DNA of 64,000 nucleotides from JAEUPI01 sp963814435 (GTDB lineage Bacteria; Pseudomonadota; Gammaproteobacteria; Burkholderiales; Burkholderiaceae_C): the NCBI GenBank assembly GCA_963814435.1, contig CAWFCV010000010.1, positions 124,001 through 188,000 of the forward strand, written 5' to 3'. The notes beneath the pieces are model-generated. The model saw only the letters and a program-made list of their open reading frames with translations, was not told the origin of the DNA and made no database searches. Each line of letters begins with the position of its first letter. Within the stretch, counting starts at the first letter, position 1. The translations under genes and the position numbers were made by a program. Positions 8,745-17,537 of the stretch are shown here, piece after piece.

Positions 8745-11135
8745 GCGCAAGGCAGCCAGACGCTGCCAGGTATCGACCACGGTGTCGGGGTTCAGCGAAA
8801 TCGAGCCGATGCCTTCGGCCGCCAGCCAGTCGGCGAAGTCCGGATGGTCGCTGGGCCCCTGACCACAGATGCCGACGTACTTGCCGGTGGCCCGGCACGC
8901 GGCAATGGCGCGCGAGATCAAGGCCTTGACCGCGGGATCGCGCTCGTCGAAGTCCTCGGTCAGTTGCTGCAGGCCGGAGTCGCGGTCGAGTCCGAGCGTC
9001 AGCTGGGTCAGGTCGTTCGAGCCGATCGACATGCCGTCGAAATGCTGCAGGAACTGATCGGCCAGGATCGCGTTGCTCGGCACTTCGCACATCATGATCA
9101 GTTTCAGTCCGTCCTTGCCGCGCACGAGGCCGCGCTCGGCCATCAGCTGCACCACGCGTTCAGCCTGCCTCACGGTGCGCACGAACGGCACCATGATCTC
9201 CACGTTGGTCAGGCCCATTTCGCTGCGCACGCGGCGCAGCGCCTCGCACTCCATCGCGAAGGCATCGCTGAACTCGCCGCTGATGTAGCGTGACGCGCCG
9301 CGGAACCCGAGCATGGGATTTTCTTCGTCGGGTTCGTAGCGCTTGCCGCCGATGAGCAGGCGGTATTCGTTGGACTTGAAGTCGGAAAGGCGCACGATCA
9401 CCGGCTTGGGCCAGAACGCGGCCGCGATCGTGGCGATGCCCTCCATCAGCTTGTCGACGTAAAAGGCCCGCGGCGACGCATGCCCGCGCGCCACCGACTC
9501 GACTGCCATCTTGAGCTCCGGATCGACGTTCGGATAGTCCAGGATCGCCTTCGGGTGCACGCCGATGTTGGTGTTGATGATGAACTCCAGCCGCGCCAGG
9601 CCGACGCCCGCATTGGGAATGCGCGCGAAGTCGAACGCCAACGTCGGGTTGCCGACGTTCATCATGATCTTGATCTGGCAATACGGCATCTCGCCGCGCT
9701 TGACTTCGGTGACCTCGGTTTCCAGCAGACCGTCATAGACGAACCCGGTGTCGCCCTCCGAGCACGACACCGTGACCAGCGCACCGTCCACCAGGCGCTC
9801 GGTGGCATCGCCGCAGCCGACGACCGCGGGAATGCCGAGTTCACGCGCGATGATCGCGGCGTGGCAGGTGCGACCGCCGCGGTTGGTGATGATGGCCGAG
9901 GCCCGCTTCATCACCGGCTCCCAGTTGGGATCGGTCATCTCGGTGACCAGCACATCGCCGGACTGCACATGGTCCATCTCGGCCAGCGAGTGCACGATTC
10001 GCACGCGGCCGGTGCCGATCTTCTGGCCGATGGCGCGCCCCTCGGCCAGCACGGTGCCGTGCCCCTTGAGCTTGTAGCGGTGTTCCACGGTCGCCTGGCT
10101 CTTCACCGTCTCCGGCCGGGCCTGCAGGATGTACAGCTTGCCGTCACGTCCGTCGCGGCCCCATTCGATGTCCATCGCGCAGCCGTAGTGGGCCTCGATG
10201 ATCAGCGCGTAACGCGCCAGCTCCACCACGTCGCTGTCGCTCAACGAATAGCGGTTGCGCTGTTCGGGCGGGGTGTCGACGGTGCGCACCAGGCGGCCGG
10301 AGGAGGCCGTGTCGGCGGCATCGGCAAACCCCATGCGGATCAGCTTCGAACCCAACGAGCGCCGGATGATCGGCTGCTTGCCCGCCTTGAGCATCGGCTT
10401 GTGCACGTAGAACTCGTCGGGGTTCACGGCGCCCTGCACCACCGGCTCCCCGAGGCCGTAGCTCGAGGTGATGAACACCACGTCCTCGAAGCCCGATTCG
10501 GTGTCGATCGTGAACATCACGCCGGCGCTGCCCAGGTCGGAACGCACCATGCGCTGCACGCCCGCCGACAGCGCCACGTCGCCATGGGCGAAGCCCTTGT
10601 GCACGCGATAACTGATGGCGCGGTCGTTGTACAGCGATGCGAACACCTCGCGGATGCGGTGCAACACGTCGTCGATGCCGGTCACGTTCAGGAAGGTCTC
10701 CTGCTGCCCGGCGAACGAGGCATCGGGCAGGTCCTCGGCCGTGGCCGACGAGCGCACGGCAAACGAGGCCTCGGCATCGCCGGCGGACAGCGCGGCAAAC
10801 ATCTCGCGCACCTCGGCTTCGAGCGCCGGTGGTAACGGCGCCGCGCAGACCCAGCCGCGGATCTCGGCCCCCGCCTCGCGCAGCGCCTGCGTGTCGTCGG
10901 TGTCGAGTGCAGCCAGGCGTTTGCCGATGCGCTCGGTCAGTCCGCCATGGCGCAGGAATTCCCGGAAGGCGTGCGCCGTGGTCGCGAAGCCGCCCGGAAC
11001 CCTGACACCTGTGGCAGCCAACTGGCTGATCATTTCGCCGAGGCTGGCGTTCTTGCCGCCAACCACCTCGACATCGCTCATCCTCAACTGGTCAAACGGT
11101 ACGACCAGGGCGGTCGCGTGTGGCGTCGATGACAT
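8742..11135 (-). CDS. ppsA: Phosphoenolpyruvate synthase
   Basis: 797 residues, full length. Converts pyruvate, ATP and water to PEP, AMP and phosphate for gluconeogenesis. N-terminal nucleotide-binding domain (EVVGGKNASLGEMISQLA), the swivelling phospho-His domain with the catalytic His in GGRTCHAAIIARELGIPAVV, and the C-terminal PEP/pyruvate barrel (GSNDLTQLTLGLDRDSG, CGQGPSDHPDFADWL). The regulator ppsR is divergent, 194 bases away. Confidence 0.97.
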   Translation of the reverse strand: MSSTPHATALVVPFDQLRMSDVEVVGGKNASLGEMISQLAATGVRVPGGFATTAHAFREFLRHGGLTERIGKRLAALDTDDTQALREAGAEIRGWVCAAPLPPALEAEVREMFAALSAGDAEASFAVRSSATAEDLPDASFAGQQETFLNVTGIDDVLHRIREVFASLYNDRAISYRVHKGFAHGDVALSAGVQRMVRSDLGSAGVMFTIDTESGFEDVVFITSSYGLGEPVVQGAVNPDEFYVHKPMLKAGKQPIIRRSLGSKLIRMGFADAADTASSGRLVRTVDTPPEQRNRYSLSDSDVVELARYALIIEAHYGCAMDIEWGRDGRDGKLYILQARPETVKSQATVEHRYKLKGHGTVLAEGRAIGQKIGTGRVRIVHSLAEMDHVQSGDVLVTEMTDPNWEPVMKRASAIITNRGGRTCHAAIIARELGIPAVVGCGDATERLVDGALVTVSCSEGDTGFVYDGLLETEVTEVKRGEMPYCQIKIMMNVGNPTLAFDFARIPNAGVGLARLEFIINTNIGVHPKAILDYPNVDPELKMAVESVARGHASPRAFYVDKLMEGIATIAAAFWPKPVIVRLSDFKSNEYRLLIGGKRYEPDEENPMLGFRGASRYISGEFSDAFAMECEALRRVRSEMGLTNVEIMVPFVRTVRQAERVVQLMAERGLVRGKDGLKLIMMCEVPSNAILADQFLQHFDGMSIGSNDLTQLTLGLDRDSGLQQLTEDFDERDPAVKALISRAIAACRATGKYVGICGQGPSDHPDFADWLAAEGIGSISLNPDTVVDTWQRLAALR

Positions 11136-11329
11136 GGGAAAGCTCCGTAAGGGTCAGAAATCGGTGCTGTCCGGAACACGGCGCGGCCCATCGACTCGGC
11201 AGTCGAGAATCGGTTTCGGCTGGTGTGGCTCATCGCGGTGGCATCGGGCTTGCTTGGCCTGCGATTCTACGGAAAGCCACAGGCCTATCATCACGATTGG
11301 AGCAGCCATCCCGCACTCTCGGAAATCAG

Positions 11330-12154
11330 ATGCCCAATCGCACCGTGTTCTTCGTCTCCGACGGCACCGGCATCACCGCCGAAACCTTCGGCAACTCGAT
11401 CCTGGCGCAGTTTCCCGCGAAATCCAGGCATGTGCGACGTCCTTTCATCGAATCGCCGGAAAAGGCGCGCACGGTGGTGAGCGAGATCAACGCCACCGCA
11501 GAAAGGGAGGGGCGCCGGCCCATCGTCTTCGTCACATTGGTCAACGACGACGTGCGCGATGTCGTCACCGGGCCGGAATGTCATGGGCTGGTGCTGGACA
11601 TGTTTCGCACCTTCGTCGAGCCGCTGGAGGTGGAGTTCGGCATCAAGTCCAGCCACCGGGTCGGCCGTTTCTCCGACGCGGCGCGCAGCCACGAGTACCA
11701 TGCGCGCATCGATGCGATCAACTTCGCGCTGGCCCATGACGACGGCCAGTCCGCGCGCAACCTGGAGAGCGCCGACGTGATCCTGGTCGGTGTCAGCCGC
11801 TGCGGCAAGACTCCGACGTCGCTGTATCTCGCGATGCAGCACGGCATCAAGGCCGCCAACTACCCGCTGATACCGGAGGACTTCGAGCGAACGCGCCTGC
11901 CCACCCCGCTGGCGCCGTACAAGCGCAAGTGCTTCGGCCTGACGATCGACCCCGAGCGGCTGGCGCAGATCCGCTACGAGCGTCGGCCCGACAGCCGCTA
12001 CGCAGCGCTGGACAACTGCCGCACCGAGGTGCGCGAGGCCGAGTCGATGATGCGACGCGAGGGCATTTCCTGGTTGAGTTCGACGCACAAGTCGATCGAG
12101 GAGATCGCCACGACGATCCTGCGCGACATCCGCCCGGACTCGCTGATCTATTGA
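11330..12154 (+). CDS. ppsR: PEP synthase regulatory protein (kinase/phosphorylase)
   Basis: A 274-residue DUF299 protein. It inactivates PEP synthase by ADP-dependent phosphorylation of a threonine next to the catalytic His and reactivates it by Pi-dependent dephosphorylation. It starts MPNRTVFFVSDGTGITAET and has the family P-loop GVSRCGKTPTSLYLA near residues 152-166 and a C-terminal SSTHKSIEEIATTI. The start at 11330 was chosen because the upstream part of the open frame has no homology. The divergent pairing with ppsA supports the substrate assignment. Confidence 0.95.
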   Translation: MPNRTVFFVSDGTGITAETFGNSILAQFPAKSRHVRRPFIESPEKARTVVSEINATAEREGRRPIVFVTLVNDDVRDVVTGPECHGLVLDMFRTFVEPLEVEFGIKSSHRVGRFSDAARSHEYHARIDAINFALAHDDGQSARNLESADVILVGVSRCGKTPTSLYLAMQHGIKAANYPLIPEDFERTRLPTPLAPYKRKCFGLTIDPERLAQIRYERRPDSRYAALDNCRTEVREAESMMRREGISWLSSTHKSIEEIATTILRDIRPDSLIY

Positions 12155-12161
12155 TCGACCT

Positions 12162-12971
12162 TCAGCGCACCGGCTCGATGCGACCCGGGCGCATCGCCGC
12201 CTGCCGCTGGCGCATCGATTCGTACAAGCACACGGCCGCCGCCGCCGCCACATTGAGCGACTCTTCGCCGCCCGGCAAAGGGATGCGCAACGACAGGGCG
12301 CTGCGACGCTGCAGTTCGTCTGCGACGCCCTGCCCTTCGTGCCCGAACACCCAGGCACATGGGTCTGGCAGGCGCACGCCCGCCGGCTCGATGCCGGCGT
12401 GCGAGCTGGTGATCAACAACGGCAGCTGCAGCTGTGCCACGTCGTCGAGCGTGGCCTCTTCGTGCAGCGTCAGCGCGAAATGCGCGCCCATCGCCGCGCG
12501 CAGCACTTTCGGCGACCACAGCGCCGTACAACCCTTCAGCGCCAGCACCTGCCGCACGCCGAATGCTGCCGCGGTGCGCAGGATGCTGCCGAGGTTGCCC
12601 GCGTCCTGGATCCGATCCAGGACCACCGCGGACGCCCCAGGCACCGTGGCCGTGGGGCCAGGCAGCGCCAGCAACGCGGCAATCGGCGGCGGCGAGACCA
12701 GCGCGCTGGTTTGACGCCAAAGCCGAGGCTCGACCACCAGCACTTTGCGCGCGGCATCGAGCAAGGTGCGCAGCGCGGGATCGCCTGCGTGATCCTCGTG
12801 GACCAGCACGACGGGCAACTCCAGCCCTCGCGCCAGCGCTGCCCGCAACAGGTGATCGCCCTCCAACCACACCTCGCCGAGCTTGCGATAGGCCTGCGGG
12901 TCGGCCAGCAGCTTGCGCACCCGCACCAGCGCCGGGTTGCTGCGCGACGCCAGGCGCGTGGGGGTGGACAT
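12162..12971 (-). CDS. TrmH/SpoU-family RNA 2'-O-methyltransferase
   Basis: 269 residues. An N-terminal substrate-binding domain (RLASRSNPALVRVRKLL, LGEVWLEGDHLL) precedes a SPOUT knot with the three family motifs: NLGSILRTAAAFGV, VFGHEGQGV and PLPGGEESLNVAAAAAV. It should methylate a ribose in rRNA or tRNA with SAM; the target cannot be told from sequence. The ATG at 12971 shares one base with the rnhB stop (TGATG), so it is translationally coupled to rnhB and ends the long minus-strand train. It converges on ppsR with a 7-base gap. Confidence 0.88.
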   Translation of the reverse strand: MSTPTRLASRSNPALVRVRKLLADPQAYRKLGEVWLEGDHLLRAALARGLELPVVLVHEDHAGDPALRTLLDAARKVLVVEPRLWRQTSALVSPPPIAALLALPGPTATVPGASAVVLDRIQDAGNLGSILRTAAAFGVRQVLALKGCTALWSPKVLRAAMGAHFALTLHEEATLDDVAQLQLPLLITSSHAGIEPAGVRLPDPCAWVFGHEGQGVADELQRRSALSLRIPLPGGEESLNVAAAAAVCLYESMRQRQAAMRPGRIEPVR

Positions 12972-13594
12972 CACGCCGATGCCAGCACCTGCTGCACCGG
13001 CGCAAAGCTGCGGCGGTGGGCCGTGCAGGCGCCGTGTTCGCGCAACGCACTCAGATGCTCCGGCGTGGGGTAACCCTTGTGCGCGTCGAATCCGTACTGC
13101 GGATGGCAGCGGTGCAGTTCCTCGCACATCCGGTCGCGTGCCACCTTCGCCAGGATCGAGGCGGCCGAAATCGCTGCCACGGTGGCGTCGCCCTTCACGA
13201 TCGCCTCGGCCGGCATGCGCAGCACCGGCAGCCGATTGCCGTCGACCAGCACCCGCGCCGGCGGCAGTCGCAACGCATCGACCGCGCGCCGCATCGCGAG
13301 CATGGTGGCCTGCAGGATGTTCAACCGGTCGATCTCTTCCACGCTCGCCTGCGCGATCGCGAACGCCAACGCGCGGGCGCGGATCTCGTCGAACAGGCGC
13401 TCGCGCCGGGCAGCGCTCAGCACCTTGCTGTCGGCCAGGCCACGCACCGGGTTCAGGTCATCGAGGATCACCGCGGCGGCGACCACCGGGCCCGCCAGCG
13501 GCCCGCGGCCGGCTTCGTCGACACCGGCCACCAGCCCGGGCGGACTCCAGTCGAAGCCCAGCTGCTCAACGCGAGAGGATCTGCGCGATCGCAT
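12971..13594 (-). CDS. rnhB: Ribonuclease HII
   Basis: About 207 residues. RNase HII removes RNA from RNA-DNA hybrids and single ribonucleotides from DNA. The catalytic residues are visible: Asp and Glu in AGVDEAGRGPLAGPV, Asp in RGLADSKVLS, and the GDATVAAISAASILAKVARD segment. The ATG at 13594 overlaps the lpxB 3' end by 29 bases; it is the nearest ATG upstream of the conserved EQLGFDW region. The lpxB-rnhB order is typical of proteobacteria. Confidence 0.93.
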   Translation of the reverse strand: MRSRRSSRVEQLGFDWSPPGLVAGVDEAGRGPLAGPVVAAAVILDDLNPVRGLADSKVLSAARRERLFDEIRARALAFAIAQASVEEIDRLNILQATMLAMRRAVDALRLPPARVLVDGNRLPVLRMPAEAIVKGDATVAAISAASILAKVARDRMCEELHRCHPQYGFDAHKGYPTPEHLSALREHGACTAHRRSFAPVQQVLASA

Positions 13595-14712
13595 CGGTGG
13601 CCTTGCTGGCGGTGTCCTGCCGCAACTGGTCGTGCAGCTCGGCAAAACGTGCGGTCAGCGCCTCGCAGCGGGCGGGCGAATCGAGCCACTCGCCCACGGC
13701 CGCGGCCAGCCGGTCGGGGGTGGCCTGCTCCTGCACCAGCTCGGGCACCACGAACTCGCGGCTCAGGATGTTGGGCAGCCCGACCCAGGGCTGCAGGCGC
13801 ATGCGCTTCATCAGTTGCCATGTTAGAGGATGCATGCGGTAGCCGATGACCATCGGTCGCTTGAACAGCGCCGCCTCGAGCGTCGCGGTGCCGCTGGCGA
13901 TCAGCGTCACGTCGCAGGCCGCCAGCGCATCGTGCGAGCGCCCGTCCAGCAGCGCAAGCGCCAGGCCGGGCGCCAGGCGGGCCACCATCGGTTCGAGCAA
14001 CGGCCGCAGCCCCGTGGCCACCGGCAGCACAAAGCGCAAGCCCGGCCGTGCGTGTGCGAGCAGGTTTGCCGCCCGCAGGAAGGCCGGTGCGATGTACTCG
14101 ATTTCCGAGCGACGGCTGCCGGGCAGCACGGCCACCACCGTGTCCGCCTCATCCAGACCCAATGCGGCGCGGGCGGCGGCGCGCGGCGGCGTCGCGGGGA
14201 TCGCATCGGCCAGCGGATGGCCGACGAAGCGTGGCCTCGATGCCGGCGCGCGCCAGCAGCTCGGGCTCGAACGGAAACAGGCACAGCACATGGTCGACCG
14301 CCTGGGCGATCTTCTTCACCCGCCCCGCACGCCAGGCCCAGATCGACGGGCAGACGAACTGGATCGTCTTGATGCCGCAGGCGCGAAGTTGCGTTTCCAG
14401 GCCCAGATTGAAGTCCGGCGCATCGATGCCGACGAACACGTCCGGCCGGTCGGCGAGCAGGCGCTGCGCGAGCCGTCTTCGGATGCCGGCAATTTCGCGA
14501 TAGTGGCGCAGCACCTCGACATAGCCGCGAACCGCGAGCTTGTCGCTCGGCCACCAGGCGTCGAAGCCGCGTTCGCGCATGCGCGGGCCGCCGATGCCGA
14601 AGGTCGATGCCTCGGGCCAGCAGGCGCGGATGCCGGCGAGCACCAGACCGGCCAGCAGGTCGCCCGACGCCTCGCCGGCGACCATCGCCAATCGAGGGGC
14701 GTCCGCCGACAC
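13566..14712 (-). CDS. lpxB: Lipid-A-disaccharide synthase, frameshifted
   Basis: GT19 glycosyltransferase joining UDP-diacylglucosamine and lipid X into the lipid A disaccharide at the inner membrane. It starts at a GTG (14712), one base after the lpxA stop. N-terminal VAGEASGDLLAGLVL, then CPSIWAWRAGRVKKI; an extra base near 14230 breaks the frame after ARAGIEAT. The other frame continues FVGHPLADAIP, VLPGSRRSEIEYIAP and SGTATLEAALFKRPMVIGYR. Corrected length 381 residues, normal. Confidence 0.94.
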
Positions 14713-14713
14713 G

Positions 14714-15502
14714 TCAGCGCGCGACGCCGCGCGTCACCTGGGCCAGGAATTGCAGCATCAGCGCCACCTCGGCTTGCGCCTGCGGCGCCTGCGTGCGCAG
14801 CTGTTCGATCTCGCCGATCGCCTGCTCGAGCGTCAGGCCCTTGCGGTAGAGCGAGCGGTGCATCTGCTTGACCGCGGCGATGCGCTCCGCCGTGAAGCCA
14901 CGCCGGCGCAGGCCCTCGGCGTTGAAGCCTCGCACCGCCAACGGATTGCCGTCCACGAGCATGTAGGGCGGCACGTCCTGCGTGACCGCGCTGGCGAAGC
15001 CCACCATCGCGTGGGCGCCGATCTTGACGAACTGATGCACGCCGGTCAGCCCGCCGATGATGGCCCAGTCGCCGATGTGCACATGGCCGGCCAGCGTGGC
15101 ATTGTTGGCCAGGATGGTCTGGTCGCCGAGCTGCACATCGTGGGCAATGTGCACATAGGCCATGATCCAGTTGTCGGAGCCGACGCGCGTGACGGCGCTG
15201 TCCTGCACGGTGCCGGTGTTGAGCGTGCAGAACTCCCGGATGGTGTTGCGCTCGCCGATCTGCAGCTGGGTCGGCTCGCCGGCGTACTTCTTGTCCTGTG
15301 GCGGTGCGCCGATCGAGTTGAATGCGAAGATGCGGTTGTCGCGTCCGATGGTGGTGCGACCCTCGATCACGCAGTGGGCGCCGATCGACGTGCCGGCGCC
15401 GATGCGCACCTGCGGGCCGATCACCGCATACGGACCGACGCTCACCGCGCCGTCGAGCTCGGCCTTCCGGTCGACGATCGCGCTGGCGTGAATCTCGGCC
15501 AT
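14714..15502 (-). CDS. lpxA: UDP-N-acetylglucosamine acyltransferase
   Basis: 262 residues, first enzyme of lipid A synthesis. A left-handed beta helix of hexapeptide repeats starts at MAEIHASAIVDRKAEL. The catalytic His lies in AYVHIAHDVQLGD, and GVHQFVKIGAHAMVG and a helical C-terminal domain follow. Part of the lpxD-fabZ-lpxA-lpxB block, which supplies acyl-ACP-dependent steps of lipid A. Confidence 0.97.
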   Translation of the reverse strand: MAEIHASAIVDRKAELDGAVSVGPYAVIGPQVRIGAGTSIGAHCVIEGRTTIGRDNRIFAFNSIGAPPQDKKYAGEPTQLQIGERNTIREFCTLNTGTVQDSAVTRVGSDNWIMAYVHIAHDVQLGDQTILANNATLAGHVHIGDWAIIGGLTGVHQFVKIGAHAMVGFASAVTQDVPPYMLVDGNPLAVRGFNAEGLRRRGFTAERIAAVKQMHRSLYRKGLTLEQAIGEIEQLRTQAPQAQAEVALMLQFLAQVTRGVAR

Positions 15503-15518
15503 GCCCGAAACCCGTCGC

Positions 15519-15965
15519 TCAGGCGATGCGGCGCATCGTGCACATCAGCTCGGCCTCGACCGCGGTCTCGCCGTCCACGCTGGCGCGCGTCTTGTACTTG
15601 TAGATGCCCGACTTCATGCGATCGATGGTCGCTTCCAGGATCAACTGATCGCCCGGTTCGACCGGTCGCTTGAAACGCGCGCCGTCGATACCGACAAAGT
15701 AGACCAGCGTGTCGTCGTCGATCTCGCCACCGCGCGATTCGAACGACAGCAGCGCCGCGGCCTGCGCCAGCGCCTCGAGCATCAGCACGCCGGGCATCAC
15801 GGGCCGGTGCGGAAAGTGGCCGACGAAGAACGGCTCGTTGATCGTCACGTTCTTCAGCGCCTTGATGCGCTTGTCGCGTTCGATCTCCAGCACCCGGTCG
15901 ACCAGCAGGATCGGGTAGCGGTGCGGCAACTTCCTGAGAATGTGGTGGATGTCCAAGGGGGTCAC
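15519..15965 (-). CDS. fabZ: 3-hydroxyacyl-ACP dehydratase FabZ
   Basis: 148 residues with a hot-dog fold. Dehydrates 3-hydroxyacyl-ACP in fatty-acid elongation and competes with LpxA/LpxD for substrate. The catalytic His and Glu are in GHFPHRPVMPGVLMLEALAQ. It appears to start at a GTG (15965) whose bases overlap the lpxD stop (GTGA). Confidence 0.97.
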   Translation of the reverse strand: MTPLDIHHILRKLPHRYPILLVDRVLEIERDKRIKALKNVTINEPFFVGHFPHRPVMPGVLMLEALAQAAALLSFESRGGEIDDDTLVYFVGIDGARFKRPVEPGDQLILEATIDRMKSGIYKYKTRASVDGETAVEAELMCTMRRIA

Positions 15966-16987
15966 TGCCTCTTCTCCAATGCGCGCAAGCGCTCCCGCAT
16001 CGCATGCAGTTGCCGCAACGTCGCGGCATTCTTTTCCCAGGACGCATTGTCGTCGAACGGAAACAGCCCACTGTAGGTGCCCGGCTTGAGGATGGACCGC
16101 GTGATCACGGTGGCCGCCGTGATGTGCACATGGTCCACCAACTCCAGATGCCCCAGGATGATCGCGCCGCCGCCGGCCGTGCAGTGACGGCCGATCCGCG
16201 CCGAGCCGGCGATGCCGACGCAGCCGGCCATCGCGCTGTGCGCGCCGATGCGCACGTTGTGCCCCACCTGGATCAGGTTGTCCAACTTGACGCCGTCGTC
16301 GATCACGGTGTCGTCAAGCGCGCCGCGGTCGATGCAGGTGTTGGCGCCGATCTCGACATCGTCGCCGATGCGCACGACGCCGAGCTGCTCGATCTTCTCC
16401 CAGCGACCTTGCACCGGCGCGAAGCCGAACCCGTCGGCCCCGATCACGACGCCACCGTGCACGATGCCGCGCGCTCCGATGCGGCAGCCTTCGCCGACGA
16501 CGGCATGCGGCGCCAGCCGCGTCTGGACGCCGATGCTGGCGAACGCCGCCACATGCGCCTGCGCCGCGATCACGGCGCCAGCGCCCACCTCGGCCCGTGC
16601 CCCCACATAGGCCAGCGGCCCGATCGACGCGCTCGGGTCGACGCGCGCGCCGGGCTCGATCACCGCGCTGGCGTGCACGCCGGCACGCGCGCAGGCGGCG
16701 CGCCGACGCACCCACCACTGGGTCAGGCGCGCGTAGTAGAGGTAGGGATCGTCGGTGACGAGCGTAATGCCGCGCGCCGCAGCCGCCTCCCGCTGCGCGG
16801 GGGACACGATCACGCAGGCGGCCAGGCTGGACGCGAGCTGCGGCGCGTAGCGAGCATTGGACAGGAACGAGATCGAACTCGAATCGGCCGACTCGAGCGT
16901 GGCGATGCGGTCGATCGGCGTATCGGCGTCTCCGACCAGCTCGCCACCCAAGGCGGCCACGATGTCGGCCAGGCGGACCGGCGTCAC
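15962..16987 (-). CDS. lpxD: UDP-3-O-acylglucosamine N-acyltransferase
   Basis: 341 residues, third step of lipid A. N-terminal uridine-binding domain (LADIVAALGGELVGDADTPI), then hexapeptide repeats with the catalytic-His region IQVGHNVRIGAHSAMAG and a C-terminal helical extension. The likely start is a GTG at 16987, 28 bases after ompH. Confidence 0.95.
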   Translation of the reverse strand: MTPVRLADIVAALGGELVGDADTPIDRIATLESADSSSISFLSNARYAPQLASSLAACVIVSPAQREAAAARGITLVTDDPYLYYARLTQWWVRRRAACARAGVHASAVIEPGARVDPSASIGPLAYVGARAEVGAGAVIAAQAHVAAFASIGVQTRLAPHAVVGEGCRIGARGIVHGGVVIGADGFGFAPVQGRWEKIEQLGVVRIGDDVEIGANTCIDRGALDDTVIDDGVKLDNLIQVGHNVRIGAHSAMAGCVGIAGSARIGRHCTAGGGAIILGHLELVDHVHITAATVITRSILKPGTYSGLFPFDDNASWEKNAATLRQLHAMRERLRALEKRQ

Positions 16988-17015
16988 ATCGCTCGCCCAG
17001 GACTTGGGCGCTTCC

Positions 17016-17537
17016 TCAGCGACCGGCCGGCGCGGCGTTCAGCGCCTTGATGACCTTTTCGGTGATGTCCACGCGTGGGCCGGCGAACACCACCTCTTGC
17101 AGGATCAGGTCGTACTTCTCCTGATCGAAGATCTGCTTGATGACGCGGTTCGCACGCTCGACCACCGCCGCCAGCTCCTCGTTCTTGCGCTGGTTCAGGT
17201 CTTCCTGGAACTCGCGGCGCTTGCGTTGCAGGTCGCGATCCTGCTCGACCAGCTCGCGTTGCCGCCGCGTGCGGTCGGACTCGCTCAGCGTCGGCGCATC
17301 CTTCTCGAGTTTGTCGGCCGCCGACTTCAGGCGCGCTGCGGTGTCGTTGAGTTCCTTCTCGCGTTTGCTGAACTCGGTCTCGAGCTTGGACTGCGCCGCC
17401 TTGGCCGGCGTGGCCTCGCGCAGCACGCGTTCGCTGTTGACGTACCCGATCTTCAGCTCTTGGGCAGGCGCTGCGCCCGCCAGCAGCCACAGGCCACAGA
17501 ACGCGGCCAGCAGCTTGATGCGGTAGGAGGTGGACAT
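17016..17537 (-). CDS. skp: OmpH/Skp periplasmic chaperone
   Basis: 173 residues. A signal peptide of about 25 residues (KLLAAFCGLWLLAGAAPAQ, cleaved after AQA-type Ala) precedes a mature region starting LKIGYVNSERVL. The long central stretch (residues 50-130, rich in Glu, Lys and Arg) forms the coiled-coil arms that cage unfolded outer-membrane proteins. Its ATG shares one base with the bamA stop (TGATG). Confidence 0.92.
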   Translation of the reverse strand: MSTSYRIKLLAAFCGLWLLAGAAPAQELKIGYVNSERVLREATPAKAAQSKLETEFSKREKELNDTAARLKSAADKLEKDAPTLSESDRTRRQRELVEQDRDLQRKRREFQEDLNQRKNEELAAVVERANRVIKQIFDQEKYDLILQEVVFAGPRVDITEKVIKALNAAPAGR